A stretch of DNA of 64,000 nucleotides from Lacimicrobium alkaliphilum (lineage in GTDB: Bacteria; Pseudomonadota; Gammaproteobacteria; Enterobacterales; Alteromonadaceae). Within the stretch, counting starts at the first letter, position 1; each line of letters opens with the position of its first letter. Positions 6,666-16,573 of the stretch are shown one piece after another. The DNA lies in contig NZ_NISX01000009.1 in NCBI RefSeq assembly GCF_002591895.1, positions 97,008-161,007 of the forward strand, given 5' to 3'. Under the pieces are notes generated by a model, which saw only the letters and a program-made list of their open reading frames with translations, was not told the origin of the DNA and did no database searches. A program made the translations under genes and the position numbers.

Positions 6666-8023
6666 AAAGAACAGTGCAACTTAACCCCATCGGTTCAATG
6701 AACCTGCTTTCACAACTTGAAGTGGATCGTCTGAAAAAGTCCACTTCCAGTGAACTCTATCGCCTGTTCCGTAACTGTTGCCTGGCCGTGCTGAACAGCG
6801 GCGCCCAGGAAGATAATTATGAGAATATCTTTTCCCCCTACGAAGATTTTGAAGTCAACCTGCTGCGGCGTGAGCGCGGTGTCAAGATAGAGCTTGTCAA
6901 TCCGCCTGAGCTTGCCTTTGTAGACAACAAGCTGATCAAGGGGGTTCATGAGCATCTGTTCGCCGTACTCAGAGATATGCTGCATATGGGGGCCAGATAT
7001 GAAGGCAACCTGTTTGTCGATCAATCCGAATCTACCCATATCACTCATATGGTGTTCGATATGTTGCGCAATGCCAATGCCATTCAGGCAGCGGGTGACC
7101 CAAATATGGTCGTATGCTGGGGTGGTCACTCTATTGGTGAGATTGAGTACAAATATACCAAAGAGGTTGGTTACCAGCTTGGCTTAAGGGAAATGAATAT
7201 CTGTACTGGCTGCGGGCCCGGCGCTATGAAGGGGCCGATGAAAGGTGCCACTATAGGCCATGCCAAGCAACGCTATCGGCATGGCCGATATCTGGGTATT
7301 TCCGAACCCAGCATTATTGCAGCCGAACCACCGAATCCAATTGTTAATGAACTGGTTATCATGCCAGATATCGAGAAACGACTGGAATCGTTTGTCCGAA
7401 CCGCTCATGCCATTGTCATTTTTCCGGGTGGTGTGGGTACCGCAGAAGAATTACTGTATTTGCTTGGTATTATGCTGAGTGAACAGAATCGCGAGCAGGT
7501 ACTGCCTGTGATCCTGACAGGGCCTAAAGAAAGTGAAGATTATTTTAATACCATCGATGAGTTTATTGGTGCAACACTGGGCAGGACCGCCCAGAACCTG
7601 TATACCATCATCGTTGATGATGCATCAGAAGTGGCCAGATTAGTTCGGGAAAACCAGCCCCAGGTCACTGAATATCGTCGTCAAAGAGGCGACTCATACC
7701 AATTTAACTGGTCGCTCAGAATTGATCAGGATTTTCAGTCGCCCTTCTCTCCCAGCCATGAAAATATGGAGCAGCTTAATCTGCATCTTGAGCAGCCAAA
7801 AGCCGACTTGGCAGCTTCATTGCGACGGGCATTTTCGGGTATCGTGGCAGGGAATGTTAAAGCGGAGGGCATTGAACAAATCAGGAAAAAAGGCCCCTTC
7901 ACGATTAATGGTGACGCCAGGTTGATGGAGTTGCTGGACACGATGCTCGAATCTTTTGTCGCGCAGAATCGTATGAAGTTGCCCGGGAAACGCTACGACC
8001 CATGTTATAAGCTGGTAAAATAA
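6662..8023 (+). CDS. ppnN: Pyrimidine/purine-5'-nucleotide nucleosidase PpnN (YgdH, LOG family)
   Basis: PpnN hydrolyses nucleoside 5'-monophosphates to base and ribose-5-phosphate; in E. coli its activity is raised by (p)ppGpp. The 453-residue length matches the family. The LOG/Rossmann core shows 'GCGPGAMKG' (183-191) and the catalytic 'PGGVGTAEE' (255-263); the extra N-terminal (~1-140) and C-terminal domains typical of PpnN flank it. It overlaps the upstream cyclase gene by 4 bp, an arrangement differing from E. coli, where ygdH stands near queF without a cyclase. Confidence 0.95.
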   Translation: MKRTVQLNPIGSMNLLSQLEVDRLKKSTSSELYRLFRNCCLAVLNSGAQEDNYENIFSPYEDFEVNLLRRERGVKIELVNPPELAFVDNKLIKGVHEHLFAVLRDMLHMGARYEGNLFVDQSESTHITHMVFDMLRNANAIQAAGDPNMVVCWGGHSIGEIEYKYTKEVGYQLGLREMNICTGCGPGAMKGPMKGATIGHAKQRYRHGRYLGISEPSIIAAEPPNPIVNELVIMPDIEKRLESFVRTAHAIVIFPGGVGTAEELLYLLGIMLSEQNREQVLPVILTGPKESEDYFNTIDEFIGATLGRTAQNLYTIIVDDASEVARLVRENQPQVTEYRRQRGDSYQFNWSLRIDQDFQSPFSPSHENMEQLNLHLEQPKADLAASLRRAFSGIVAGNVKAEGIEQIRKKGPFTINGDARLMELLDTMLESFVAQNRMKLPGKRYDPCYKLVK

Positions 8024-8137
8024 TAGGGGCAGAAGGCATCATCGCTGCTAAGTGGTGTCCATGATATTCTATGTTTAAAAAAACAGTCTGGGAACTGGCC
8101 GTTTGCAGTTTTCACGCCTAAGAGTAATTGATTAAAA

Positions 8138-8515
8138 ATGAATAATAAATTTATCAAACGCGCCGCCATAGGCTTTGGGATCTACCTTATTTTCGCAGCT
8201 CTGGTGTTAGTGTTTTACCCGGACGATCCGGACTCAATGGACTGGCGGGACAGAGAGCAGTACAACAAAGTACAGATGGGAAAACTGGAGCTGGGTACAA
8301 GCAGGCAACAAATCATAGAGCTGATGGGCGCCCCGGATATCAGTGAAGCGAAGCAGATTCAGGATCAACAAATTCAAATCATGTTTTACCGAACCCAGCA
8401 TATGGAATCTGATGGCATAACGACGATGAATGAATGTACCCCCTTGTTGTTTGAAAATGACGTTCTTATCGCCTGGGGCGACGGCACCTATCAGCAATAC
8501 ACAGAGCGGCAGTGA
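8138..8515 (+). CDS. DUF3192 family protein, membrane-anchored paralogue
   Basis: A 125-residue protein with one N-terminal transmembrane segment (about residues 9-27, 'AAIGFGIYLIFAALVLVFY') followed by a periplasmic DUF3192 domain: 'GKLELGTSRQQIIELMGAPDIS', 'IMFYRTQ' and 'TTMNECTPLLFENDVLIAWGDG'. It is paralogous to the lipoprotein at 2392-2751, sharing the FYRT and ECTPL motifs, but lacks a lipobox. It overlaps the next gene by four bases (GTGA), so the two form an operon. Function unknown. Confidence 0.85.
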   Translation: MNNKFIKRAAIGFGIYLIFAALVLVFYPDDPDSMDWRDREQYNKVQMGKLELGTSRQQIIELMGAPDISEAKQIQDQQIQIMFYRTQHMESDGITTMNECTPLLFENDVLIAWGDGTYQQYTERQ

Positions 8516-10200
8516 GTGAGTCCCTCTCTGAAGAATTCAGCCGACTGTTGGCTGGGCTGGCTGAATTGGAAGAGCTTATTCAAAGTAGCGACAGCTCTGC
8601 TGTGATCATCTCCCATTGTTTCAGTCTGACCCGACACCTACAGGCATGTTTTGAGCAAGCTCCCGCCCCCTGTATGGCACAGGCACAGCTTATTTTCACC
8701 AGCTACACAGACAGCCAGAATTTGCGTCTGAAGCGCATGCTACTGGCATTGCTGTTCAGCCATTGCCACCGTTGGCATCCACAAAGCAGTAGTGGGCTGA
8801 TATGTGCGGCAATGACGCTGGATGTGTATAGCTGGCCACTGAACAGCGACACTTTTATCCGACAAATTAAGCGTCTTGACCAGCAAGTCTGGGCCCATAG
8901 TCTGATCCCGGTCTCGCGTTTACTGCCGCTTCGCCAGAAAGCCGGTTTTTATCGGCGCTTTGCACGATTAAGTCACCCACAATTATTATTGATGGTGGTG
9001 GCACAAGTGAGTATAGCCGCTGAAAAACGCCCCGCTTCGCAACAATGGCACCACTCACTGCGAAGATTAACAAAGCAGATACCACCGGGTTGCTATGGGA
9101 TGCTGGAGCCATTGCTGCCGATTTTGGGACTTATTCCGCCGGGCAGCATAATTCAACGGCAAGACAACACGAAAGCCATACTGTTATCAAAAACACGTGA
9201 TACTTACCTGATCAAGGGCTTACAGCCCCATAGCCGGACGTTTAATCAGTACACTGAACAAATTGCAGTAGCTGAACCTGTTCAGCCATGTTCAGCATTG
9301 CAGGTAGAAAACCTGTCATTGCTGGACACTCTGTGGGATAAAGACTGGCAGAGATTGCACCAGGAAGCTGAAGCATCTTTGTCAGCGCCCCCAGCCAGAC
9401 AGATATTGAGTAAGCCGCCGGCTAAATTACTGGCTATCCAGGACCTGCTCAGGCAAGAGGAGCCGGAGGTGGATAACATCAGTGCCCATATCGCGGCTGA
9501 AGGGTTTCTCGCCAGACAGCTGAAATACACTGCCAGCCATCGCTCTCGCATGAATCTGCAAATGGAAGAAGTGAAGCATGCGCTATTGTTCCAGGGCTTT
9601 GAACGCACCAGTAGTATACTGGTACAACAAGCCTTGCTGAACCGGCTGAATCAGCAGTACTTCCCGCTGCAGCAGCATATATTGCAATTGTGTGTCTTGC
9701 TGGGTCATATTCTTGAAGCACTGGGCGAAAGGCAGTCGAGAATACAGAATGAATCTCTGGTCACCCTGGGGTATTTTTTTTGCGCCGGACTGTTTATCAG
9801 TTCAGCCCTCAAACGCCGGGTCAGGCTTCCAAAACGCGGTCTCGAGCTGTTTTCACTGGATAGTCTTTTTACCCTGCCGGCGACGTCATCCAGGGCACAA
9901 CAAAGTATGACGCTGGCCAGGTCCTGGCAACAGGACAGACTCAGTCTTGAGGCCATTCGCTGCCATCATCAGCTCCCCGAAGACTCGGAACTGAGTGGAA
10001 TGAGTAAGACCCTGGCAACGCTATTGGGTCTGTCATTAATGATTTGTCGCCAGATTTACTTCGCTGACGAACCAGAACAGCTGGTCAATAGACAGTATCG
10101 GGAACAGGCACTTCAATACCTTCAATTGCAGCCGCAAGATATCAGGGATGTGATTATAGAAGTGTTTGAAAACAGCCAGTGTTACTGGCCATTAGAATAA
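8512..10200 (+). CDS. Unknown 562-residue protein, possibly a diverged HDOD-like regulator
   Basis: I do not recognise this protein with confidence. It begins with GTG overlapping the previous stop. It is all-helical with no signal peptide or clear transmembrane segment; there is a mildly hydrophobic stretch near 'VTLGYFFCAGLFISSALKRR'. The region from about 340 to 540 ('EEVKHALLFQGFERTSSILVQQALL', 'LARSWQQDRLSLEAIRCHHQLP', 'SKTLATLLGLSLMICRQIYF') has the order and spacing of helices seen in HDOD domains: a LG/RS-type helix, a 'W..S...A' helix and a late 'LA..L..A..' helix. No metal-binding HD motif survives. An HDOD-type signalling role is inference only. Confidence 0.6.
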   Translation: MSESLSEEFSRLLAGLAELEELIQSSDSSAVIISHCFSLTRHLQACFEQAPAPCMAQAQLIFTSYTDSQNLRLKRMLLALLFSHCHRWHPQSSSGLICAAMTLDVYSWPLNSDTFIRQIKRLDQQVWAHSLIPVSRLLPLRQKAGFYRRFARLSHPQLLLMVVAQVSIAAEKRPASQQWHHSLRRLTKQIPPGCYGMLEPLLPILGLIPPGSIIQRQDNTKAILLSKTRDTYLIKGLQPHSRTFNQYTEQIAVAEPVQPCSALQVENLSLLDTLWDKDWQRLHQEAEASLSAPPARQILSKPPAKLLAIQDLLRQEEPEVDNISAHIAAEGFLARQLKYTASHRSRMNLQMEEVKHALLFQGFERTSSILVQQALLNRLNQQYFPLQQHILQLCVLLGHILEALGERQSRIQNESLVTLGYFFCAGLFISSALKRRVRLPKRGLELFSLDSLFTLPATSSRAQQSMTLARSWQQDRLSLEAIRCHHQLPEDSELSGMSKTLATLLGLSLMICRQIYFADEPEQLVNRQYREQALQYLQLQPQDIRDVIIEVFENSQCYWPLE

Positions 10201-10327
10201 TAGTGATTCCCCGCAGAATTCGCGTTTTTACTGGAAGATAGCACCATTTAATGCTATAAATCGCGCCCGTTAGCACCCTGTAAATCAGGGCCTCCCGATT
10301 AAAAAACGACAGACAGAGGAACTCTCC

Positions 10328-11335
10328 ATGACTCAACAGCGCATAACGGTAATCCGTGGCGATGGTATCGGACCCGATATTGTCAATGCCACCTTGCAAA
10401 TTCTCGACAAGGCGGGCTGTGATTTCGCTTATGATTTCGCCGATGCCGGTCTTATGGCGCTGGAAAATCATGGTGAATTACTGCCCCAGCAGACGTTGGA
10501 TCTTATCGCTAAAAACCGTATTACGCTAAAAGGACCACTGACGACACCTGTGGGTGAAGGCTTCACTTCCATTAATGTCAGTCTGCGCAAACAATTCAAT
10601 CTCTTCGCCAACGTCCGGCCTGTATTATCTTTCAAGGGCACCAAGGCGCGTTACGAAGATATCGATATCATTACCGTGAGAGAGAATACCCAGGGTATGT
10701 ACTCGGGTCTGGGGCAAAAAGTCTCTCAGGATGGTAACGAAGCTGAAGCCATGAGCAAAATCACCCGCGAAGGTGCCGAGCGCATTCTGACCTTCGCCTA
10801 CGAAATGGCGCTGAAAGAAGGGCGCAAGAAAGTCACCGCTGTACACAAGGCAAATATACTCAAGTCTACCTCCGGACTCTTTTTGAAAGTTGCCAGAGAG
10901 GTGGCTGAGCGATATCCACAGATAGAGTCGACAGAAATGATCGTCGACAACACCTGCATGCAACTGGTTATGAATCCACACCAGTTCGATGTGATTGTGA
11001 CCACAAACCTGTTCGGTGACATTATTTCTGATCTGTGTGCTGGTCTTGTCGGTGGTCTGGGTATGGCCCCTGGCGCCAATATCGGCGATAACTGCGCTAT
11101 TTTTGAAGCCGTGCATGGCTCAGCTCCGGATATAGCCGGTAAGAACCTTGCCAACCCTACCTCTGTCATCCTCGCCGCAATCCAGATGCTCGAACACCTA
11201 GGCATGGCTGACAAGGCGGATAGAATCCGCCTGGCCATTAAAGAGGTTATCGAGTCCGGTGATCGTACCACACGGGATCTGGGTGGTAATCATGGCACCA
11301 CCGATTTCACCCAGGCCGTTCTTGAACGCCTGTAA
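10328..11335 (+). CDS. NAD-dependent isocitrate dehydrogenase (homodimeric IDH/IPMDH family)
   Basis: Catalyses oxidative decarboxylation of isocitrate to 2-oxoglutarate in the TCA cycle. The 335-residue length and motifs fit the short NAD-type bacterial IDH: 'GDGIGPDIV' at the N-terminus, the substrate loop 'SINVSLRKQFNLFANVRP', the 'RENTQGMYSG' segment, catalytic 'KANILK' lysine, metal-binding Asp in 'NLFGDIISDL', and the cofactor loop 'HGSAPDIAGKNLANP'. A TGC-TATAAA extended -10 lies at 10252-10260, and an RBS (AGAGGA) precedes the ATG. Followed by a strong terminator, so it is monocistronic. An isopropylmalate dehydrogenase role is less likely because the 'SxNxxLR' loop is IDH-like. Confidence 0.92.
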   Translation: MTQQRITVIRGDGIGPDIVNATLQILDKAGCDFAYDFADAGLMALENHGELLPQQTLDLIAKNRITLKGPLTTPVGEGFTSINVSLRKQFNLFANVRPVLSFKGTKARYEDIDIITVRENTQGMYSGLGQKVSQDGNEAEAMSKITREGAERILTFAYEMALKEGRKKVTAVHKANILKSTSGLFLKVAREVAERYPQIESTEMIVDNTCMQLVMNPHQFDVIVTTNLFGDIISDLCAGLVGGLGMAPGANIGDNCAIFEAVHGSAPDIAGKNLANPTSVILAAIQMLEHLGMADKADRIRLAIKEVIESGDRTTRDLGGNHGTTDFTQAVLERL

Positions 11336-11351
11336 TATCCGTCAGGAATTC

Positions 11352-11377
11352 AGGCCGGTTCCTGCCGGCCTTTTTTA
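11352..11377 (+). terminator. Intrinsic terminator after isocitrate dehydrogenase
   Basis: AGGCCGG (11352-11358) pairs with CCGGCCT (11365-11371), followed directly by a run of six T. It is 17 bp beyond the stop codon. Confidence 0.93.
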
Positions 11378-11513
11378 TTCGCAAATCCTCAAAAAAATCA
11401 ATTTTCTTCTACACTAATCATTGCCGCAATAATTGCTACCCGAAAGTACAATGACGCGGTAACAATGACGCTTAGCGTCCCCCCTAAGGAAAAACAAGGT
11501 AAAGGAGAAATAT

Positions 11514-11813
11514 ATGAAATGGTTTATATGGGGTGTAGTGATGTTGGGTCTGATTGCCCCTTTGCAGACTCTGGCATCAACAAAGGATGTAAGTAAGGAA
11601 AAAGTGGCAATGGAAAAAGCGGTAATTAATCTTAATACCGCGTCAGCTAAACAGCTGATGTCTTTACCCGGAATAGGCAAGAAAAAGGCCGAGGCAATTA
11701 TTCAGTACCGGGATAGTAACGGCGGTTTCCACTCGATTGACGATCTGATCAAAATTCAGGGTGTGGGTAAAAAGTCCCTGCAAGCTCTTCGCGGTAAAGT
11801 CAGCGTTAACTGA
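11514..11813 (+). CDS. Secreted helix-hairpin-helix (ComEA-like) DNA-binding protein
   Basis: The 99-residue protein has a Sec signal peptide (about residues 1-22, '[20 protein letters not shown]') and two consecutive helix-hairpin-helix motifs: '[19 protein letters not shown]' and '[16 protein letters not shown]'. This is the ComEA/YbaV pattern; periplasmic ComEA binds incoming DNA during transformation. A strong Shine-Dalgarno (AAGGAGAAATAT) precedes the ATG. Monocistronic here and without other competence genes, so a role in DNA uptake is an inference from the family. Confidence 0.9.
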   Translation: MKWFIWGVVMLGLIAPLQTLASTKDVSKEKVAMEKAVINLNTASAKQLMSLPGIGKKKAEAIIQYRDSNGGFHSIDDLIKIQGVGKKSLQALRGKVSVN

Positions 11814-11942
11814 GTACAACCAGTCAATATCGGTACAGGGACGTACCGCTATCCGTGCCAACAGAGTTAATCCCCCTATACCTTGCTGTGAATTGAAATG
11901 GTATGCTTGGCAGATAATAAAATATCAGTCAGGACGATCCTT

Positions 11943-13358
11943 ATGAAGCCTATTATTATGGCCGGTGGCGTTGGCAGCCGTCTTTGGCCCAAATCCCGAG
12001 CCGCCTTCCCTAAACAATTTTTACCATTAACCAACGAACACAGCATGTTGCAGGAGACCCTGTGCCGGCTTGATGGCCTGGACAGCGAAGCACCTGTGTT
12101 TGTCTGCAACGAAGCCCATCGCTTTATTGTGGCCGAACAGGTTCTGCAGTCAGGTATTGAGCACGATGGTATCCTGCTTGAGCCCATGGGTAAAAACACG
12201 GCCCCGGCCATTGCTCTTGCTGCACTGCACGCCATACAAAAAGGTCAGGATCCAGTATTGCTGGTACTGGCTGCAGATCACCTGATTGAAAATGTTACGG
12301 CTTTTCATCAGGCCATTGTCAATGCAGAGCAACTGGCGCTGCAGGATAAGCTGGTTACTTTTGGTATTGTCCCCTCCTCTCCCCATACCGGGTATGGTTA
12401 TATACGCCAGGGCGATCCGATTACCGGTTCCGTCGAAGCATTCAGTGTTTCTGAATTCGTGGAGAAGCCCGACCTGGAAACAGCACAAGCCTATTTGCAG
12501 GATGGCGGATATCTGTGGAACAGCGGAATGTTTATGTTTAAGGCCAGTCGTTATCTGCAGGAGTTACAGAAGTTTGCCCCTGAAATCTATCAGAACTGCA
12601 AAGCGGCTATTGAATCAGAACAGCAGGACATGGACTTTGTCAGGATCAACATTGAGAGCTTTTCTCAGTGCCCCTCTGACTCTATTGACTACGCGGTAAT
12701 GGAGAAAACCGACGCCGCAGCCGTGGTACCGCTGGATGCCGGCTGGAGTGATGTTGGCAGTTGGTCATCCCTGTGGGAGGTTTTACCTAAAGACGCACAG
12801 GGCAACGTTGTGCGCGGCGATGTGATTCTGGAGCAGGTCAATAACAGTTATGTCAACGCAGAACAGCGGCTGGTGTCAGTCATTGGTCTGGACGATGTGA
12901 TTGTCATTGAAACTAAGGACGCCATGCTGGTAGCGCATAAAAACAGCGTGCAGGATATTAAGAAAGTGGTAGATAAACTCAAAGCCGCCAAACGTCCTGA
13001 GTATGAATTTCACCGCGAAGTTTTCCGCCCCTGGGGGAGCTATGACTCACTGGATCAGGCGGAACGTTTTCAGGTAAAGCGCATCAAAGTCAAACCCGGT
13101 GAAAAACTTTCCCTGCAAATGCACCATCATCGTGCCGAACACTGGATTGTGGTTACCGGTACCGCCAGGGTGAGCTGTGATGATAAAACCTTTCTGCTTA
13201 CCGAAAACGAATCCACTTATATCCCTATAGGTACCACCCATAGCCTTGAAAACCCAGGCAAAATTCCACTGGAGCTTATCGAAGTGCAATCCGGTGCCTA
13301 TGTGGGTGAAGACGATATAGTGCGTTTTTCAGATCGTTATGGCCGGGTTAAAAACTAA
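11943..13358 (+). CDS. manC: Mannose-1-phosphate guanylyltransferase / mannose-6-phosphate isomerase
   Basis: Makes GDP-mannose from mannose-1-phosphate and GTP; the C-terminal cupin domain of this type-II family also isomerises fructose-6-P to mannose-6-P. From the ATG at 11943 the protein is 471 residues, the family length: nucleotidyltransferase signature '[11 protein letters not shown]' at 6-16, 'FVEKP' further on, and the metal-binding cupin '[16 protein letters not shown]' near the end. The frame extends upstream to 11898, but 'AGGACGATCCTT' directly before 11943 and the family N-terminus (K-P-I-I-M-A-G-G) fix the start. Only 12 bp precede manB, so they are one operon feeding GDP-mannose to surface polysaccharide. 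Confidence 0.95.
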   Translation: MKPIIMAGGVGSRLWPKSRAAFPKQFLPLTNEHSMLQETLCRLDGLDSEAPVFVCNEAHRFIVAEQVLQSGIEHDGILLEPMGKNTAPAIALAALHAIQKGQDPVLLVLAADHLIENVTAFHQAIVNAEQLALQDKLVTFGIVPSSPHTGYGYIRQGDPITGSVEAFSVSEFVEKPDLETAQAYLQDGGYLWNSGMFMFKASRYLQELQKFAPEIYQNCKAAIESEQQDMDFVRINIESFSQCPSDSIDYAVMEKTDAAAVVPLDAGWSDVGSWSSLWEVLPKDAQGNVVRGDVILEQVNNSYVNAEQRLVSVIGLDDVIVIETKDAMLVAHKNSVQDIKKVVDKLKAAKRPEYEFHREVFRPWGSYDSLDQAERFQVKRIKVKPGEKLSLQMHHHRAEHWIVVTGTARVSCDDKTFLLTENESTYIPIGTTHSLENPGKIPLELIEVQSGAYVGEDDIVRFSDRYGRVKN

Positions 13359-13370
13359 GGTGAAATACCA

Positions 13371-14819
13371 ATGAAGTTAAGCTGCTTTAAAGCCTATGAT
13401 ATTCGCGGACAGCTGGGTGAGCAATTAAATGAAGCCGTTGCCTATCGCATTGGCAGGGCTTTTGCCGAACATCTTGAGGCCAAAGAAGTGGTGGTAGGTG
13501 CCGATATCCGTCTGACCTCTGAACCACTCAAACTTGCCTTAAGTGCGGGTTTGATTGATGGCGGCGCTGCCGTCACCGATCTCGGCATGACGGGCACTGA
13601 AGAAATCTACTTTGCTACCAGCTATCTGAATCAAAGCGGTGGTATTCAGGTCACAGCCAGCCACAATCCTATTGATTACAACGGTCTTAAGCTGGTCAGG
13701 GAGGGTTCCCGGCCGATCAGTGGCGACACGGGCCTTGATAAGGTGAAATCGCTGGCTGAGAGTTATGACGAACAGGACGTGGCCGTATCTCTGGCAGCTT
13801 ACGCAAAAAAACAGATGCAAGGCGAGTTCGCCAAGGGTCAGGGTCTGGTGAACAAACAGGCGTTATTCGCCACGGACCGCTATCATAACCAGTCTGTTCT
13901 GGAGGCTTATACCGAGCACATGCTTGGCTATATTGACCCCGGTCAGCTAAAGCCGCTGAAGCTGGTAGTTAATGCCGGTAACGGGGCTGCCGGCCACGCC
14001 ATAGATGCCATCGAAAAGGCTTTACATGGTAAAGGCGTGAAGATTGAGTTTATTAAAGTGAATCATCAGGGTGATGGTACCTTTCCCAACGGCATCCCCA
14101 ATCCGCTTCTACCTGAGTGTCGCCATCAGACCCGGGAGGCAGTAATCGGGCATCAGGCGGATATGGGCATCGCCTGGGACGGCGATTTTGATCGTTGTTT
14201 TCTGTTTGATGAACAAGGGGATTTTATTGAAGGTTATTATATCGTCGGTCTGCTGGCACAGGCGTTTTTAACTAAAAACCCCGGCGCCGCTGTTATCTTT
14301 GATCCCAGAGTCTACTGGAACACAGAAGATGTCATCCTGAATGCCGGGGGACGCCCGGTGATGAGTAAAACCGGACACGCCTTCATAAAAGAAAGAATGC
14401 GCAAGGAAGATGCGGTGTATGGCGGTGAAATGAGCGCTCATCACTATTTTCGTGATTTTGCGTATTGTGATTCCGGCATGATCCCCTGGCTGTTGGTGGC
14501 CGAATTGTTATCCAACAGTGGTAAACCCCTTTCTCAGCTTGTGTCTGAGCGCATCGCTGCGTTTCCTTCCTCAGGGGAAATAAACCGGATCGTCGATGAC
14601 GCCGACGCCACCCTGGCCAGGATCCTGAAAACCTATCAGCCCCTGGCCAATCGCCGGGACAATACCGATGGCATCGGGCTGGAGTTTGACAACTGGCGTT
14701 TTAACCTCAGAAAGTCCAACACCGAGCCGGTAATCCGGCTGAATGTGGAAACCAGAGCGGATAAAGCATTACTGCAGCAAAAAACAACCGAGTTATTGCA
14801 GCTGATTGACTCAAAGTAA
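13371..14819 (+). CDS. manB: Phosphomannomutase
   Basis: Interconverts mannose-6-P and mannose-1-P, supplying the substrate of the upstream ManC. The 482-residue alpha-D-phosphohexomutase has the phosphoserine loop 'TASHNP' (95-100, Ser97), the Mg-binding loop 'DGDFDRCF' (about 265-272), the sugar-specificity loop 'GEMSAHHYF' typical of phosphomannomutases, and the phosphate-binding '[11 protein letters not shown]' at the C-terminus. All four elements appear intact. Second gene of the manC-manB operon; an 11-bp hairpin follows the stop. Confidence 0.95.
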   Translation: MKLSCFKAYDIRGQLGEQLNEAVAYRIGRAFAEHLEAKEVVVGADIRLTSEPLKLALSAGLIDGGAAVTDLGMTGTEEIYFATSYLNQSGGIQVTASHNPIDYNGLKLVREGSRPISGDTGLDKVKSLAESYDEQDVAVSLAAYAKKQMQGEFAKGQGLVNKQALFATDRYHNQSVLEAYTEHMLGYIDPGQLKPLKLVVNAGNGAAGHAIDAIEKALHGKGVKIEFIKVNHQGDGTFPNGIPNPLLPECRHQTREAVIGHQADMGIAWDGDFDRCFLFDEQGDFIEGYYIVGLLAQAFLTKNPGAAVIFDPRVYWNTEDVILNAGGRPVMSKTGHAFIKERMRKEDAVYGGEMSAHHYFRDFAYCDSGMIPWLLVAELLSNSGKPLSQLVSERIAAFPSSGEINRIVDDADATLARILKTYQPLANRRDNTDGIGLEFDNWRFNLRKSNTEPVIRLNVETRADKALLQQKTTELLQLIDSK

Positions 14820-14829
14820 CGCCAACAAC

Positions 14830-14863
14830 AGCCTGCAACATGACCAAATCACTGTTGCAGGCT
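14830..14863. terminator. Hairpin between convergent manB and the serine hydrolase gene
   Basis: AGCCTGCAACA (14830-14840) and TGTTGCAGGCT (14853-14863) pair perfectly around a 12-nt loop. The right arm lies in the last codons of the minus-strand gene. There is no clear T-run on either side, so it may act as an mRNA 3' end rather than a classical terminator. Confidence 0.5.
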
Positions 14864-15994
14864 ATCTCTGACCAGTCTTACCATTTCTCCAATCTGAGAA
14901 GGCTCAAGCCAGCGGGTAACGATCATCAGTTCCTGTGCTTTATCCACAACAATAAAATTACCACCAAATCCTGCGGCATAAAATATTGAGCTGTCATCCA
15001 CATTTTGCCATTTCCGTTCGCCCTGATTCAGCCACCACATAAACCCATAGCTGGCATTGGCCGGCGACGGGGCTGTCGCCTTCTGCAACCAGTTTTTTGA
15101 CAGAATTTGTCTGTTTTTCCAACGGCCATTACGCAATACCATCAGGCCAAAGCGGGCCTGGTCCAGTGTCGAAATGAATATTCCACCACCAGAATGACCT
15201 CCCCCGGTGACAGACTTCATTTTCAGTCCATCCACTGTCACCCAGGCATCCTCATAACCAAACCACCTCCAGGTGGGAGAAGCGCCAATAGGATCCATAA
15301 TATGCTGTTTAAGAACCTGTGGCAGCGGTTGACGGAACACCTGTAACAACGAGTACGCCAACAGGTTTACCCGTACATCATTATATTCCATGACGGTTCC
15401 GGGGGTATTCAGAGTGCGAAACTTCCACTCATCCAGGCCGCCATGCTGAGGTGGCCTGTCGGCCCAATCTTTAATACCGAACAGCGTGCCTGACCAGTCC
15501 GATGACTGATCAAGCAAATGCCGCCAGCGGATCTGACTATTGTGGTCACCTGCAAACGTGCCATCCCAGACTGTATCTGCCACCTTGTCCTCAGTGCTGC
15601 CAATCAGCCCCTGATCAACAGCGACGCCAGCCACAGAAGACAAATAGCTTTTCGTTACACTGAAAGTCATGTCGACCCGGTTAAGGTCTCCCCACTGAGC
15701 GGCAATGTAACCATTTTTAACCACCATCCCCGCTGGCCCGCCGCGTGGCTTCACCGGACCAAGCAGGGTATGAAAAGGCTCGCGCTCAAACCCCCTGAGA
15801 ATTGCAATCCGTAAATCCCGGCTGCCAGAGTATTCATTTTCTCTGGCAAATTTTACCGCTTTTTCCAGCTTATCAGTTTCAAAACCCAGCTCGGCTGCAG
15901 CTTTGCTCTGCCATTCTCCTGATGCCGGAAAATACTGGGCATGAACCGCACCGGTGCCCAAAACGGCAATCAAGGTGAAAAGTAATTTGATCAT
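14849..15994 (-). CDS. Secreted serine hydrolase, beta-lactamase/class C family
   Basis: A 381-residue protein with a Sec signal peptide (cleavage near 'AVHA-QYF', residue ~19). The catalytic SxxK is Ser112-Val-Thr-Lys115 in 'FSVTKSYLSS', and the YxN-type tyrosine is probably 'EYNDVRVN'; a glycine-rich 'SVTGGGHSGGGIF' and 'AAGFGGNFI' correspond to the later active-site strand. Such proteins include esterases, D-amino-acid amidases and penicillin-binding-like enzymes; a true beta-lactamase activity should not be assumed. Its stop overlaps neither neighbour, but its start overlaps the end of the ElaA-type gene by 4 bp, so it is the second gene of that pair. Confidence 0.87.
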   Translation of the reverse strand: MIKLLFTLIAVLGTGAVHAQYFPASGEWQSKAAAELGFETDKLEKAVKFARENEYSGSRDLRIAILRGFEREPFHTLLGPVKPRGGPAGMVVKNGYIAAQWGDLNRVDMTFSVTKSYLSSVAGVAVDQGLIGSTEDKVADTVWDGTFAGDHNSQIRWRHLLDQSSDWSGTLFGIKDWADRPPQHGGLDEWKFRTLNTPGTVMEYNDVRVNLLAYSLLQVFRQPLPQVLKQHIMDPIGASPTWRWFGYEDAWVTVDGLKMKSVTGGGHSGGGIFISTLDQARFGLMVLRNGRWKNRQILSKNWLQKATAPSPANASYGFMWWLNQGERKWQNVDDSSIFYAAGFGGNFIVVDKAQELMIVTRWLEPSQIGEMVRLVRDSLQQ

Positions 15995-16455
15995 TGTCCT
16001 AACTCCTGATTCTGTAGTCGCTGCATATCAATATGCATTATGCCGCCATCATCATACTCTGCTCCCTGCGGTACAAATTTCCATTGTCGATAAAAATTCT
16101 GCAGATGAACCTGAGCACTGAGCCTGAGCGATTTATACTGTCCGGCTCCCCGGGCTTTTTCGATGAGTTGTTCCATCAGGATTCTGCCTAACCCTTGCCC
16201 TCGTGCCTGCTCAGACAGCACAATACGCTGAAACCGATAACAGTCGTGAATGGAATCGTCCAGTAACCTGGCATAGCCGACCAGTTGATTATTTTGCTCC
16301 AGCAGTAAGTGCCATGCCCGCTGATCCACCCCATCAATATCAGCATAAATACTTTGCTGTTCAATGATAAAGACCTGCTGACGCAGTGCCCAGATTGACT
16401 GCAATCTCAGGTTATCCAGCTGTTCAAAGTTACACCAATGTATATGCAGATCCAT
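15991..16455 (-). CDS. elaA: ElaA-family GNAT acetyltransferase
   Basis: The 154-residue protein matches ElaA: N-terminal 'LYALRQQVFIIEQ'-like segment (here 'IWALRQQVFIIEQQSIYADIDGVDQ'), then 'GYARLLDD', and the acetyl-CoA motif 'SEQARGQGLGRILMEQLIE'. Normal length for the family. The acceptor substrate is unknown, though ElaA is related to protein/peptide acetyltransferases. It overlaps the serine hydrolase gene by 4 bp (ATGA) and is divergent from putP. Confidence 0.92.
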   Translation of the reverse strand: MDLHIHWCNFEQLDNLRLQSIWALRQQVFIIEQQSIYADIDGVDQRAWHLLLEQNNQLVGYARLLDDSIHDCYRFQRIVLSEQARGQGLGRILMEQLIEKARGAGQYKSLRLSAQVHLQNFYRQWKFVPQGAEYDDGGIMHIDMQRLQNQELGQ

Positions 16456-16573
16456 GTAGCCTCTGGAGAAAGGGTTAACATCTTGATAGCATGGTACGTT
16501 AATTGACTGAATTTTCTAATTTTTACGTTTTTTGTTGTGTTCTGTTCAGTCAAAACAATCACAGGAGAGTTTT

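Noticed and set aside
10625..11116. 163-codon minus-strand frame opposite isocitrate dehydrogenase
   Set aside because: Shadow of a well-conserved gene, with no motif and no RBS.
11831..11849. Hairpin CGGTAC/GTACCG after the HhH gene as a terminator
   Set aside because: Short stem with no T-run; too weak to support.
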